Assembly (NCBI GenBank): GCA_910587645.1
Contig: CAJUNA010000027.1
Span: 1-64,000 of the forward strand
Direction: 5' to 3'
DNA length: 64,000 nt
Source of the DNA: an uncultured Oscillospiraceae bacterium
GTDB taxonomy: Bacteria; Bacillota; Clostridia; Oscillospirales; Oscillospiraceae
The stretch's first letter is position 1. The number at the start of each line of letters is the position of its first letter. Made by a program: the position numbers and the translations under genes. Below are positions 16,178-26,130 of this stretch, piece after piece. The notes under the pieces were generated by a model, which was given only the letters and a program-made list of their open reading frames with translations, was not told where the DNA came from and did not search any database.

Positions 16178-17386
16178 ATGAAAAAAGAGTGTATCGCAAT
16201 GCTCCTGGCAGGGGGGCAGGGCAGCCGCCTGTACGTGCTGACCAGCAACGTGGCAAAGCCCGCCGTACCCTTCGGAGGCAAATACCGCATTATCGACTTT
16301 CCCCTTTCCAACTGCACCAATTCCGGCATTGATACCGTGGGTGTGCTCACCCAGTATAAACCCCTGGAACTGAACAGCTACATTGGCTCCGGCCAGCCCT
16401 GGGACTTGGACCGTCTCAACGGCGGCGTCCACATCCTGCCCCCCTACATGCGGGAGGGCGACAAGGGCACCTGGTTCAAAGGTACCGCCAACGCCATTTA
16501 TCAGAACATCGGCTTCGTGGACATGTATGACCCGGAGTACGTGGTCATCCTCTCCGGTGACCATATCTATAAGATGAATTATGACAAGATGCTGGAAGCA
16601 CACAAAGCGGCAGGCGCGGCCTGCACCATTTCCGTGCTGGAGGTACCCTGGGACGAGGCGTCCCGGTTCGGCATTATGGCCGTAGACGGGGAGAACAATA
16701 TCGTGGAGTTCCAGGAGAAGCCCAAGCAGCCCAAGAGCAATCTGGCCTCCATGGGCATCTACATCTTCACGTGGCAGAAGCTGCGCCAAGCCCTCATCGC
16801 AGACGAAGCGGATCCGAATTCCAGCAACGACTTCGGCAAGAACATCATCCCCAACTTCCTGGCTGCCGGGGAAAAGATGATTGCCTACCGTTTCGATGGT
16901 TACTGGAAGGACGTGGGAACGCTGGAGAGCCTTTGGGATGCCAACATGGACATGCTCTCCCGGGGTGACCTGGACCTGCTGGAGGATAGCTGGCCCATCT
17001 ATGCCCGCCTGTCCAGCGACCCGCCAGCCTACATCGGCAAGACCTCCCTGGTGGAACACTCTGTGGTCACCCAGGGCTGCGAAATCACCGGCACGGTGAA
17101 AAACTCCGTCCTCTCCCACGGCGCGCGGGTGGAGGACGGCGCGGAGGTCCATTACTCTGTGCTTATGCCCGGCGTCACTGTTAAGCGCGGCGCTGTAGTG
17201 CGCTACGCTATTTTGGGCGAGAACTGCCAGGTGGAAGCAGGCGCCGTAGTGGGCGGCGACCCGGAGAGCTGTGACCCCGAGGAGTGGGGCATCACTGTGC
17301 TCGGCCCCAATTCCACCATCGCCGCTGGCGAAGTGGTCAAGCCCAAAACCATGCTCAACAGCGAGCATCAGGAGGTGTCCAGATGA
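16178..17386 (+). CDS. glgC: Glucose-1-phosphate adenylyltransferase, catalytic subunit
   Basis: 402 residues. It makes ADP-glucose, the first committed step of glycogen synthesis. N-terminal nucleotidyltransferase motif [11 protein letters not shown], then [24 protein letters not shown] and FGIMAVD are intact; the C-terminal half is a left-handed beta-helix. The start at MKKE (16178) matches the N-terminus of Bacillus GlgC; an ATG five codons upstream (16163) overlaps a GAGAGAGG stretch and is possible. The gene ends inside the start of glgD, which fits GlgC and GlgD forming a heterotetramer in Firmicutes. Confidence 0.95.
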   Translation: MKKECIAMLLAGGQGSRLYVLTSNVAKPAVPFGGKYRIIDFPLSNCTNSGIDTVGVLTQYKPLELNSYIGSGQPWDLDRLNGGVHILPPYMREGDKGTWFKGTANAIYQNIGFVDMYDPEYVVILSGDHIYKMNYDKMLEAHKAAGAACTISVLEVPWDEASRFGIMAVDGENNIVEFQEKPKQPKSNLASMGIYIFTWQKLRQALIADEADPNSSNDFGKNIIPNFLAAGEKMIAYRFDGYWKDVGTLESLWDANMDMLSRGDLDLLEDSWPIYARLSSDPPAYIGKTSLVEHSVVTQGCEITGTVKNSVLSHGARVEDGAEVHYSVLMPGVTVKRGAVVRYAILGENCQVEAGAVVGGDPESCDPEEWGITVLGPNSTIAAGEVVKPKTMLNSEHQEVSR

Positions 17387-18504
17387 AAGGAAAACTGCAT
17401 GGCATCATCTTCTCCTATGAGAAGCGCAGCGGCCTGCGGGAGCTGACGGAAGCCCGTATGCCCGCATCGGTCCCCTTCGGGGGGCGCTACCGTCTGGTGG
17501 ATTTCATCCTCAGCAGCATGGTCAACGCCGGGATCACCGACGTGGGCGTTGTGCTCCAGGGGAATTATCAGAGCCTTCTGGACCACCTCGGCTCCGGCAA
17601 GGACTGGGATCTGAGCCGCAAGCACGGCGGCCTGCGCCTGCTGCCGGCCTTTGCCGATGATGAGATCGTTGGCGGTGTGCGGGAGTTCCGGGGCAAGATG
17701 GAAGCACTGGCAGGGGTCCGTTCCTATCTGGAGGGCATCCGCCAGAAGCACGTAGTCCTGGCAGACAGCGATTTAATTATCAACATCCCCCTCCAGGACG
17801 TGTATCAGGCTCACATCGCTTCCGGCGCGGACATTACTGCCGTATGCACCAGTAATGTGGATTCCGATGCGGATGTAACTTTCTTCCGCCTGGATGACGC
17901 CGGCCGGGTGAAGGAGACCCTGTTCCCCTTGCGGGACCGCACCGGCTGCCACCGCTCCCTGGAGATATATGTGCTGTCTAAAGAATTGCTGCTGAAGCTG
18001 GTGGATGACTGCATGAGCCACGATCTGACCAGTTTCCGGAGCGCGGTGCTGCAAGCCCAGGCGCCCTCTCTCCACATCCAGGGCTATGTCTGGGACGGCT
18101 ACGCCGCCCAGATCCGCTCCGTGAAGGAGTACTACGAACGCTCCCTGGAGCTGTTGGATCCCTCTATCCGCCGGGAGGTATTCCCCGCCGGACGCCCCAT
18201 CCATACCAAGGAGCGCAACGATGCATCCACCTATGTGGATCCCGCGGGCGTGTGCTGTAACTGCCTGGTGGCGGACGGCTGCACCATTGAGGGGACGGTG
18301 GAGAACTCCATCCTGTTCCGGGGCGTCAGCGTTGCCAAGGGGGCGGAGGTCAAGGACTGCATCCTTATGCAGGATACCGCCGTCAGCCGCGATGCGGTGC
18401 TGCGTCATGTGATCGCCGACAAGGATGTGGTGGTTAAAGAAGCCTGCACCTTGATGGGGACGGCCAACTATCCCATGTCTATCGCCAAGGGCAGCAAGGT
18501 ATAA
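17383..18504 (+). CDS. glgD: ADP-glucose pyrophosphorylase, GlgD regulatory subunit
   Basis: 373 residues. A GlgC paralogue, but the catalytic GGxGxRL loop is lost (N-terminus [20 protein letters not shown]). That is the mark of GlgD, which modulates GlgC activity. Retained are [16 protein letters not shown] and the C-terminal beta-helix with hexapeptide-like turns. Its ATG overlaps the glgC stop (ATGA) and has GGAGG within the glgC end. A terminator follows. Confidence 0.95.
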   Translation: MKGKLHGIIFSYEKRSGLRELTEARMPASVPFGGRYRLVDFILSSMVNAGITDVGVVLQGNYQSLLDHLGSGKDWDLSRKHGGLRLLPAFADDEIVGGVREFRGKMEALAGVRSYLEGIRQKHVVLADSDLIINIPLQDVYQAHIASGADITAVCTSNVDSDADVTFFRLDDAGRVKETLFPLRDRTGCHRSLEIYVLSKELLLKLVDDCMSHDLTSFRSAVLQAQAPSLHIQGYVWDGYAAQIRSVKEYYERSLELLDPSIRREVFPAGRPIHTKERNDASTYVDPAGVCCNCLVADGCTIEGTVENSILFRGVSVAKGAEVKDCILMQDTAVSRDAVLRHVIADKDVVVKEACTLMGTANYPMSIAKGSKV

Positions 18505-18510
18505 GAATTC

Positions 18511-18545
18511 ATAAAGGAGGGGGGACGGCCTTCCCCCTCCTTTAT
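18511..18545 (+). terminator. Terminator of glgBCD
   Basis: A 13-bp stem ATAAAGGAGGGGG/CCCCCTCCTTTAT lies seven bases after the glgD stop. The T's are part of the stem end, so strength is uncertain. Confidence 0.6.
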
Positions 18546-18594
18546 TCATTGTCACAATTCTGCGCCAGGGCGCGGCGCAAAATGGCTGGAAATC

Positions 18595-18623
18595 TTTACA
18601 TTTCCGCTTAAGCGGAGTATACT
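18595..18623 (+). promoter_or_regulatory. Promoter of glgA with a palindrome in the spacer
   Basis: TTTACA (18595-18600), a 17-bp spacer and TATACT (18618-18623). The spacer contains the perfect 14-base palindrome TCCGCTTAAGCGGA (18603-18616), positioned as an operator for a dimeric repressor. No such palindrome is present in the glgB promoter, so glgA may be regulated separately. Confidence 0.7.
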
Positions 18624-18712
18624 GCCCATGGGAAGCGGGGCATATATGTTGCATACGCCGGTCATAATCCCAAAGCTCAACGCTTCCCCAGCTCTAAAGG
18701 AGGTTTTTTTCT

Positions 18713-20146
18713 ATGAAGATTTTGTTTGCCACTTCTGAAGCCGTTCCTTTCTGCAAAACCGGCGGCCTGGCCGATGTGGCCGGAAGCCTTCCCCAAGCAC
18801 TTGCCCAGGCAGGTAACGAGGTGGAGGTTATTCTCCCCCTTTACCAGCGCGTTGCCAGCAAGTGGAAAGAGCAGATGGAGTTCATCTGCCACATTGAGGT
18901 GCCCCTGGGCTGGCGGCGGGTGTACTGCGGCCTGTTCCGGCTGGAGAAGGACGGCGTGATCTGGTATTTCGTGGACAACGAATACTATTTCAAGCGTGAC
19001 ACGCTTTACGGACACTATGACGATGGCGAGCGGTATGGGTTCTTCTCCCGGGCTATTATTTCCCTGCTGCCCGCGCTTGCCTTTATGCCTGAGGTTATCC
19101 ACTGCAACGACTGGCAGACTGCCCTGGTGCCCATCTATCTGAAGGACGAGTGTGTCCGCTGGCCGGAAATCCGGGGCATTAAGACGGTGTTTACCGTCCA
19201 CAATATTGAGTATCAGGGACGCTACGGCAAGGAGACCCTGGAGGACCTGTTTGGCCTGGCTCCCGGCTGGTTTACTGACGGCACCATCGCTATGGACGGG
19301 GATGTAAACCTGCTCAAGGGCGCGCTGATGACCTGCGACGCCATCACCGCCGTAAGCCCCACCTATGCCCAGGAGCTTCGCTACTCCTTCTTCGCCCACG
19401 GCATGGAGAGTGTCATCCAGCGTAATGCCGGAAAGGTATACGGCGTACTCAACGGCATTGACATGGATCGCTACGACCCGTCCAAGGGAGAGGGCATCCA
19501 GTACAAATTCTCAGCGAAAAGCATGGCCGGAAAGGCGAAGAACAAGGCCTACCTGCAAAAACAGATGGGACTGGCAGAGAATCCGGACGTGCCGGTAATC
19601 GGCATTGTCAGCCGCCTGGTCAGCCACAAGGGCCTGGATTTAATTCAGAAGGTATTTGACCAGATTATGGATCTTCACTGCCAGTTCGTAGTATTGGGCA
19701 GCGGGGACTGGAATTACGAGCAGTTCTTCGAGCAGAAGCGTGGGCAGTACGAGGGCCGCATGGGCTTGTTCCGGGGCTATAACGAGGAGCTGGCTAACGC
19801 CATCTACGCCGGAGCAGACTTGCTGCTGATGCCCTCCAAGAGCGAACCCTGCGGATTAGCCCAGATGATCGCCATGCGCTACGGCACCGTTCCCATCGTC
19901 CGGGAGACCGGCGGGTTGAAGGACACCGTCCACCCCTACGAGGCGTGGTGCGGCGCGGGCAACGGCTTCACCTTTGCCGACTACAACAGCGGCGATATGC
20001 TGTATGTAATCCGTCAGGCGGTGGAGCTGTACTACGACAAGCCCGTAGAGTTCGCCAATCTGCGCAAGGCCGGCATGACCGAGGACTTTAGCTGGAGCCG
20101 CAGCGCGGAAGCCTATACTGAGATTTACCGGAAAATCCGTTCATAA
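18713..20146 (+). CDS. glgA: Glycogen synthase (ADP-glucose)
   Basis: 477 residues, typical GT5. It transfers glucose from ADP-glucose to the glycogen chain. N-terminal KTGGLADVAGSLPQAL binds ADP-glucose; the C-terminal domain has SRLVSHKGLDLI and the catalytic PSKSEPCGLAQ segment. The ATG follows AAAGGAGGTTTTTTTCT. It has its own promoter and is separated from glgP by a terminator. Confidence 0.96.
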   Translation: MKILFATSEAVPFCKTGGLADVAGSLPQALAQAGNEVEVILPLYQRVASKWKEQMEFICHIEVPLGWRRVYCGLFRLEKDGVIWYFVDNEYYFKRDTLYGHYDDGERYGFFSRAIISLLPALAFMPEVIHCNDWQTALVPIYLKDECVRWPEIRGIKTVFTVHNIEYQGRYGKETLEDLFGLAPGWFTDGTIAMDGDVNLLKGALMTCDAITAVSPTYAQELRYSFFAHGMESVIQRNAGKVYGVLNGIDMDRYDPSKGEGIQYKFSAKSMAGKAKNKAYLQKQMGLAENPDVPVIGIVSRLVSHKGLDLIQKVFDQIMDLHCQFVVLGSGDWNYEQFFEQKRGQYEGRMGLFRGYNEELANAIYAGADLLLMPSKSEPCGLAQMIAMRYGTVPIVRETGGLKDTVHPYEAWCGAGNGFTFADYNSGDMLYVIRQAVELYYDKPVEFANLRKAGMTEDFSWSRSAEAYTEIYRKIRS

Positions 20147-20166
20147 CGAGGCCGCGATTTCGCCCG

Positions 20167-20201
20167 AGCGGGGCCGCCCTTTCCGAGCGGCTCCGCTTTT
20201 T
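20167..20201 (+). terminator. Terminator after glgA
   Basis: An 11-bp stem AGCGGGGCCGC/GCGGCTCCGCT with one G-U pair is followed by TTTT. It precedes glgP by 35 bases and may act as partial attenuation between the two genes. Confidence 0.7.
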
Positions 20202-20236
20202 CCAACCAATTTAATAGAAACGAGGATACACCCAAT

Positions 20237-22672
20237 ATGGAAAAAATGACCAAGGATTCCATGAAGCAGGCGATTGTCGATAAGCTGCGCCTGAACTTCG
20301 GCTGCACCGAGGAAGAGGCCACCGAAGCCAATATGATGAAAGCCTGCGCCATGGTCCTGCGTGACCGTATGAGTGCTCACGCCGTGGAGACCCGTTCCAA
20401 GGTCCGTAAGCAGCAGCTCCGGCAGGTTCACTACATGTCCCTGGAGTTTCTCATGGGCCGCAGCCTGATGAAGAACGCCTACAACCTGGGGGTTGTGGAG
20501 CCGATGCGGCAGGCCATTGAAGAACTTGGGTTTAAGCCCGCCCACATTTTCGACATGGAACCGGACGCTGGGCTGGGCAACGGCGGCCTGGGCCGTCTGG
20601 CGGCCTGCTATCTGGACAGCCTGACCACGTTAGAGATTCCGGCTTATGGCTATTCCATCTGCTATGAGCTGGGCATTTTCCGGCAGAAGATCGTAGATGG
20701 CCAGCAGCTTGAGCTGCCTGACAACTGGAAGGAGCAGGGCGATGCCTGGATCATCCCCCGTCCCGATGAGGTGGAGGAAGTTCACTTTGGCGGCAAGCTG
20801 CGCCAGTTCTGGGACGGAGACCGTCTCCATGTGGTCAACGAGGACTATACCCGCGTTTTAGCGGTGCCCTGTGATATGTTCATTGCCGGTTACGGCACCA
20901 AGCACACCAACGCCCTGCGCCTGTGGGACGCGAAAAGCCCCACCCCCATTGATATGGGCAAGTTCAACCGCGGCGAGTACCTCCGCGCCGGCGAGGAGAA
21001 GGCTATGGCGGAAGCCATCGCCAAGGTTCTCTACCCCGAGGACAACCACTACGAGGGCAAGAGCCTGCGCCTGCGCCAGCAGTACTTCTTCGTTTCCGCC
21101 ACCATCCAGTCCATCGTCCGCAAGCACATCCAGGCTTACGGCACCCTGACCAACTTCCACGAGAAGAACATCATCCAGATCAACGACACCCACCCCACCC
21201 TGGTGATCCCTGAGCTGATGCGGATTCTCATGGACGATGCGGGCCTGAATTGGGACACCGCCTGGAATATCACCAGCAATTCTGTTGCCTACACCAACCA
21301 CACGGTGCTGGCCGAAGCTTTGGAACGCTGGCCCCAGGCATTGATGGAGAGCCTTCTGCCGCGGATTTGGCAGATTATCTGTGAAATCGGCCGCCGCTGG
21401 CAGGAGAAGATTACCGCCTTCTACTGCGGCGATGAAAACAAGATCAAGAACATGGCTGTCATCTGGGACGGCGAAATCCGCATGGCCAACCTGTGCATTG
21501 CTGGCGGCACAGCGGTCAACGGCGTGTCCGCCCTCCACAGCGAGATTCTGCGCCGGGATGTGTTCCATGATGCCTGCAAGATGGAGCCGGATAAGTTCAA
21601 AAACGTCACCAACGGCATCGACCACCGCCGCTGGCTGGCAGAGATCAACCCCGGCCTGGATCAATTGATCCGCGACCTGACCAAGTCCAACAACTATTTG
21701 CTCCATCCCGGCACAGAGCTGCCAAAGCTGGATCAATTTGCCGAGGACAAGGAGGTTCTGCTCCGCCTGAGCCAGATCAAACGCGCCAACAAGGAAGCCT
21801 TTGCCAAGTTTGCCAAGAAGGCCCAGGGCTTTGTCCTCAACCCCGACGCTATTTTCGATGTACAGGTCAAGCGTCTCCATGAGTACAAGCGCCAGCTTTT
21901 GAATGTGATGCACATTATTCACATTTACCACCAGCTCCAAGACAATCCCAACATGGAGATGCACCCCCACACCTTCATTTTCGGCGCCAAGGCCGCGCCC
22001 GGCTACGCGGTGGCGAAGCGGATCATCCGCCTGATCAACTCCCTTGCCGACCAGATCAACCATGATCCCATCTGCAAGGACAAATTGCAGGTATTCTTCA
22101 TGGAGAACTACCGGGTTTCCCTGGCGGAGGTCCTGATGCCCGCCAGCGAGGTGAGCCAGCAGATTTCTACCGCTGGCAAGGAAGCCAGCGGCACCGGCAA
22201 CATGAAGTTCATGATGAACGGCGCGCTGACCGTAGGCACCCTGGACGGCGCTAACGTGGAGATGCATGAAGTGCTTGGCGATGAGAACATGTTCCTGTTC
22301 GGCCTGAAGACTGAGGAAGTGAAGGAGATGCGGGACATCGGCTACAATCCCTTTAACCTCTACGCCCGCGACCCCAACCTCCACCGTGTCCTGGATCATA
22401 TCAACAACGGTTTCCGGGACGGCGTACGCTACGATGACCTGGTACAGCGGCTGCTGCTGGGCGTCAACGGTTCGCCTGCGGACGAGTATATGCTGCTTGC
22501 GGATTTCGCCTCCTACTGCGCCGCTGAGCGCAAGATGGCGGAGACCTACGCCGACCAGTCTAAGTGGAATCAGATCAGCTTGCACAACATCGCCCGTTCT
22601 GGCATTTTCGCCGCCGACCGTTCTATCGCGGATTATGCGGAGCGGATCTGGCACGTCCCGTACAAAAAATAA
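20237..22672 (+). CDS. glgP: Glycogen phosphorylase
   Basis: 811 residues, GT35. It releases glucose-1-phosphate from glycogen ends. The PLP-binding segment EASGTGNMKFMMNGALTVGT, with the Schiff-base Lys near 656, is intact. Also seen are EPDAGLGNGGLGRLAACY, QINDTHPTL and VKRLHEYKRQLLN. No regulatory extension is visible. It completes a cluster that can both build and break down glycogen. Confidence 0.96.
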   Translation: MEKMTKDSMKQAIVDKLRLNFGCTEEEATEANMMKACAMVLRDRMSAHAVETRSKVRKQQLRQVHYMSLEFLMGRSLMKNAYNLGVVEPMRQAIEELGFKPAHIFDMEPDAGLGNGGLGRLAACYLDSLTTLEIPAYGYSICYELGIFRQKIVDGQQLELPDNWKEQGDAWIIPRPDEVEEVHFGGKLRQFWDGDRLHVVNEDYTRVLAVPCDMFIAGYGTKHTNALRLWDAKSPTPIDMGKFNRGEYLRAGEEKAMAEAIAKVLYPEDNHYEGKSLRLRQQYFFVSATIQSIVRKHIQAYGTLTNFHEKNIIQINDTHPTLVIPELMRILMDDAGLNWDTAWNITSNSVAYTNHTVLAEALERWPQALMESLLPRIWQIICEIGRRWQEKITAFYCGDENKIKNMAVIWDGEIRMANLCIAGGTAVNGVSALHSEILRRDVFHDACKMEPDKFKNVTNGIDHRRWLAEINPGLDQLIRDLTKSNNYLLHPGTELPKLDQFAEDKEVLLRLSQIKRANKEAFAKFAKKAQGFVLNPDAIFDVQVKRLHEYKRQLLNVMHIIHIYHQLQDNPNMEMHPHTFIFGAKAAPGYAVAKRIIRLINSLADQINHDPICKDKLQVFFMENYRVSLAEVLMPASEVSQQISTAGKEASGTGNMKFMMNGALTVGTLDGANVEMHEVLGDENMFLFGLKTEEVKEMRDIGYNPFNLYARDPNLHRVLDHINNGFRDGVRYDDLVQRLLLGVNGSPADEYMLLADFASYCAAERKMAETYADQSKWNQISLHNIARSGIFAADRSIADYAERIWHVPYKK

Positions 22673-22680
22673 AAACCATC

Positions 22681-22716
22681 ATCGGGGGAGCCGGCATACC
22701 GGCTCCCCCGATTTTA
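22681..22716. terminator. Bidirectional terminator between glgP and mtaB
   Basis: A perfect 14-bp GC-rich stem ATCGGGGGAGCCGG (22681-22694) and its complement (22699-22712), loop CATA, followed by TTTATT. It serves both convergent genes. Confidence 0.9.
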
Positions 22717-22722
22717 TTAATT

Positions 22723-24009
22723 TCAAAACTCCGTCTCCCCCAGCAGGATATCCCCTGCCACACCCACGATTTTTACAGGGACAGTCTGGTTATGCAGCCC
22801 ATCCGTCTTTACGCCTACGCACATGTAATTCGGCGCGTGACCCTGATACAACCCGCTGGCCAGCTGCTCAAACAGCACTTCATATACCGCCCCCACGCAG
22901 CCAGAGAGGTACGCCTGATGCAGCTCCTCCGCCAGTACGGCGGCCCGGGCGGCCCGTTCCTCCTTGACGGCTTTTGGTACCTGCTCCATCCCTGCCGCAG
23001 GCGTACCAGGCCGGATGGAATATGGAAAAATGTGCATCTCCGCGAAGCCGCACGCCTGCACGAATGCCATCGTGGCAGAGAACTCCTCCTCGGTTTCCCC
23101 GGGAAATCCCACAATCCAATCGGTAGTGACCGCCGGTCTCTGAAAGAAGACATTTAGTAATTCTACGCTCTTTCTATACCGTGCGGTATCATATTTACGG
23201 TTCATCCGCCGCAGAGTCTTATCGCATCCGGATTGCATCGACAGATGAAAATGGGGACAGAGGTTCTCCAGCCCTGCTGCCCTCCGGCAGAAATCTTCCG
23301 TAATAGTCCTCGGCTCCAGGGAACCCAGCCGTACCCGCATATCCCCCGCTTCCTGGCAGATGGCTTCCAGCAAGTCAATCAGCCCCGGCTTTCCCGGCAG
23401 ATCCTGGCCCCAGGAGGAAATCTCAATCCCGGTCACAACGATTTCCCGGTATCCCTCTTTCCGCAGCCTTTTGGTTTCCTTCCGTGCCGCTTCCAGGTTC
23501 AGCGACCGTACCGGTCCCCGGGCATAAGGGATGATGCAGTAGGAGCAGAAGTTGACACACCCATCTTCCACCTTCAGCATGGCCCTGGTTCGCGCCGCCA
23601 GCCCACCGGCGGGCAGTACCTCAAAGGCCCTGCGCCGCAGGGCTTCGTCCAGGCAGACCACCGGCTCCTTTTCCCTGGCCGCGCCCTCCAGCAGATCCAG
23701 GAATTTCAACCTGTCCCCAGTTCCGGCGATTAAGTCCACATCCAGGCCCTTCACATCCTCCGGGTGGGTCTGGGGGTAGCAGCCGCAGACCGCCACCACT
23801 GCGTCCGGCGATTGTTTCCGCGCCCTGCGGATCATTTGCCGGGATTTTTTATCGCTGACAGCGGTGACCGTACAGGTGTTAATAATGTATGCGTCCGCCT
23901 TTCCCTCAAAGGGAACCAGGGAGTGCCCCCGGGCGGCTAATTCCTGCTCCATGGCCTGGGTTTCATATTGGTTGACCTTGCAGCCCAAAGTATAGATGGC
24001 TATATTCAT
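22723..24009 (-). CDS. mtaB: tRNA t6A37 methylthiotransferase MtaB
   Basis: 428 residues. It converts t6A37 to ms2t6A37 in tRNAs reading ANN codons. The N-terminal UPF0004 domain binds one Fe-S cluster (Cys at ~10, 46 and 75/77: YTLGCKVNQYET, INTCTVT, AVCGCYPQ). The radical SAM cluster motif CVNFCSYC is at 151-158, and a short TRAM-like domain ends the protein. The YTLGCKVNQ start is diagnostic of MtaB rather than MiaB or RimO. ATG 24009 has GAGGGA upstream. Confidence 0.95.
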   Translation of the reverse strand: MNIAIYTLGCKVNQYETQAMEQELAARGHSLVPFEGKADAYIINTCTVTAVSDKKSRQMIRRARKQSPDAVVAVCGCYPQTHPEDVKGLDVDLIAGTGDRLKFLDLLEGAAREKEPVVCLDEALRRRAFEVLPAGGLAARTRAMLKVEDGCVNFCSYCIIPYARGPVRSLNLEAARKETKRLRKEGYREIVVTGIEISSWGQDLPGKPGLIDLLEAICQEAGDMRVRLGSLEPRTITEDFCRRAAGLENLCPHFHLSMQSGCDKTLRRMNRKYDTARYRKSVELLNVFFQRPAVTTDWIVGFPGETEEEFSATMAFVQACGFAEMHIFPYSIRPGTPAAGMEQVPKAVKEERAARAAVLAEELHQAYLSGCVGAVYEVLFEQLASGLYQGHAPNYMCVGVKTDGLHNQTVPVKIVGVAGDILLGETEF

Positions 24010-24069
24010 GCCCTGTCCCTCTTGCTTTTTCTTTTAGAATATGGTATCATAAAAAATTAGACTGCCTTG

Positions 24070-24531
24070 TTATAAATTAATCCAAATGCCCTCGTCCTTT
24101 ATCTCCGCCCCTTCCATAGCGCGGTAAAATTTCTGTGCTTCCGGGTTGGAGGCAATCAGGCCGATAAGGGTATCGGCACCGGCGTCCCGAAGCCTGCGAC
24201 GCAGCTCCTCCATAAGGGCCTGCGCAACACCATGATGCCGTTTGCTTTTCAGCACACAGATCCAGTCCAGATATGCCTTTACGGAGCCATCAAAATGGCT
24301 GTGGATCAACGCGGAATCAATCCTGCCCACCACGTTTTCCCCTTCATAAGCCAGCAGGGAAATAGAATCCGCGAACCGCGCATCCTGAAAGCTTTCCCGG
24401 ACAGCCGAGATGTAATCCCCATCAATCTCCCAGCCCCAGAAATTTTCTTCCTCCCGCAGCCGTTTCTCAAAAGCGGCCGCATCTTCCAGCCGCTCGCTGG
24501 TATAGGGGAGGATTTGTAAATGTTCCAGCAT
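24070..24531 (-). CDS. GNAT-family N-acetyltransferase
   Basis: 153 residues. The acetyl-CoA binding loop is in the segment KSKRHHGVAQALMEELRRR (motif A, Q/RxxGxA), and NPEAQKFYRAM is the usual C-terminal helix motif. The acceptor is unknown. AAAGGGG precedes ATG 24531. It lies between mtaB and a divergent desulfurase operon, with 60 bases to mtaB. Confidence 0.85.
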   Translation of the reverse strand: MLEHLQILPYTSERLEDAAAFEKRLREEENFWGWEIDGDYISAVRESFQDARFADSISLLAYEGENVVGRIDSALIHSHFDGSVKAYLDWICVLKSKRHHGVAQALMEELRRRLRDAGADTLIGLIASNPEAQKFYRAMEGAEIKDEGIWINL

Positions 24532-24620
24532 AACATACCCCTTTCTCCTACTATTTTCCCCTCATTATAATACAAATCCCCCTTCCTGACAAGAGGGGCA
24601 TACATTTTGCGGAGGCCACT

Positions 24621-24851
24621 ATGCCATATGTACAAGAGGATTACTTGGAAGCCAAGCGTCAAATCGACTCCACGCTGCATAAGCTGCGGGAAACCATAAA
24701 AACCCTGGAAGCAAAAGAAAATCCGGCCCGCTACAAATCCCAGATTACCCTGGCGCAACGGCGCATTCAAGCCTTTGAACTGGCCAGCCATCTGATTGCG
24801 CAGCAGATCTGTCAAACCGAAACGCAAGGAGAATCCAAATGCACTACTTAG
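24621..24851 (+). CDS. Small helical protein translationally coupled to the cysteine desulfurase
   Basis: 76 residues, almost entirely alpha-helical and charged (YLEAKRQIDSTLHKLRETIK, ITLAQRRIQAFELASHLIAQ). The two amphipathic helices could form a coiled coil. GGAGG lies upstream of ATG 24621. Its end overlaps the start of the desulfurase by 13 bases in another frame. No known domain is recognised. The coupling suggests a small partner or regulator of the desulfurase, by inference only. Confidence 0.7.
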   Translation: MPYVQEDYLEAKRQIDSTLHKLRETIKTLEAKENPARYKSQITLAQRRIQAFELASHLIAQQICQTETQGESKCTT

Positions 24852-25966
24852 ACCACGCCGCCACCACCCCCGTCTCCCAGGAGACCGCCCAAGCCATGCT
24901 AGCAGTTCTGACCCGGCAGTTCGGCAATCCTTCCTCCCAGCACACACTGGGCCGGGAGGCAAAAAAGCTGGTGGACGGCAGCCGTGCCATCATCGCCAAA
25001 TCCCTGGCCTGCAAGAGTGAACAGCTTTATTTCACCTCCTGCGGCACCGAGAGCGACAACTGGGCCATCCGCGCCGCCCTCCACCAAAACCGCCGCCTTG
25101 GCAAACACATCGTCACCACTGCCGTAGAGCACAGCGCAGTACTGCAATGCGTCAAGCACTTAGAGCAGGAGGGCTATTCTGTCTCTTATGTAAAGCCTGA
25201 CAGCCAAGGCCGTGTTACAGCGGATCAGATTGCCGCCGTCCTGCGGGAGGACACCGCGCTGGTGAGCGTCATGCTGGTAAACAACGAAACTGGCGCACGT
25301 TTTCCCATAGAAGAAATCGCGGCGCTGTTAAAAGACCGCTCCACCCTTCTCCATACCGATGCGGTGCAGGGTTTTTTAAAGATCCCCTTCACCGCCAAGA
25401 GCCTGGGTGCAGACTATATATCCATATCGGCCCACAAAATTGGTGGGCCGAAAGGCATTGGCGCGCTATATACCGGCGGAAAAGCCAAAACGCCCCAGCC
25501 GCTCCTGTACGGCGGCGGCCAGGAATCCAATCTGCGTCCCGGCACAGAAGCGACCGCCCAAATCGCAGGCTTCGCAAAAGCAGTAGAACTCCGTCAAAAC
25601 CATCTGGAGGAAATCCTCCATCACTTGGCAGACTGCCGTGCCTACGCTGTGGAAAAGCTGGAAGGGATCCCTACTTTACAAATCCTCAGCTCTGGCGGCG
25701 CCCCCCATATCTTGGCGGCGTCCCTTCCCGGCTATCCCAGCCAAAACATCGTCAGTGAGCTGAATGAAAAAGGGATTTACATTTCCGCTGGCTCCGCTTG
25801 CCACCGGGGCAAGGCCAGCCATGTATTCACCGCTATGGGCCTGGACAAAAAGACGGCGGCAGGCGCTATAAGGATCAGTTTCGGCCCCGAGACCCACAAA
25901 TCCGACATCGATGCCCTGGCAGACGCCCTGGCAGAACACCAGCGCACCCGTTTCCCCATGCTGTAA
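24839..25966 (+). CDS. Cysteine desulfurase (NifS/IscS family, class V aminotransferase)
   Basis: 375 residues. It takes sulfur from cysteine for Fe-S or tRNA thiolation. The PLP lysine is in SISAHKIGGPKGIG (K200) and the active-site Cys in SAGSACHRG (C321) on a short loop. NNETG and HTDAVQ motifs are intact. No iscU or thiI gene is adjacent; the tRNA methylthiotransferase mtaB lies nearby on the other strand. ATG follows AAGGAG. Confidence 0.94.
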   Translation: MHYLDHAATTPVSQETAQAMLAVLTRQFGNPSSQHTLGREAKKLVDGSRAIIAKSLACKSEQLYFTSCGTESDNWAIRAALHQNRRLGKHIVTTAVEHSAVLQCVKHLEQEGYSVSYVKPDSQGRVTADQIAAVLREDTALVSVMLVNNETGARFPIEEIAALLKDRSTLLHTDAVQGFLKIPFTAKSLGADYISISAHKIGGPKGIGALYTGGKAKTPQPLLYGGGQESNLRPGTEATAQIAGFAKAVELRQNHLEEILHHLADCRAYAVEKLEGIPTLQILSSGGAPHILAASLPGYPSQNIVSELNEKGIYISAGSACHRGKASHVFTAMGLDKKTAAGAIRISFGPETHKSDIDALADALAEHQRTRFPML

Positions 25967-26130
25967 GCCGCCGCTTCCCGGCGGCAAGCTGCCTGGTAAA
26001 ACAAGCCACAGTCCATGAATGCAAAATCTGTTGTCTTGGCGTACATTTAGGGACTATTTGGATAGGCAAAAATGCCTGCGATCTGGGGCTGGTAGCCCCA
26101 GGATTGAAGAACATAAGAGAGGAAAAAAAC

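Noticed and set aside
15428-17368. 646-codon antisense frame across glgB/glgC
   Set aside because: It covers two certain genes on the other strand, has odd His/Val/Gly-rich composition and no recognisable domain.
20858-22654. 598-codon antisense frame across glgP
   Set aside because: Mirror of a certain glycogen phosphorylase gene; composition is that of a shadow.
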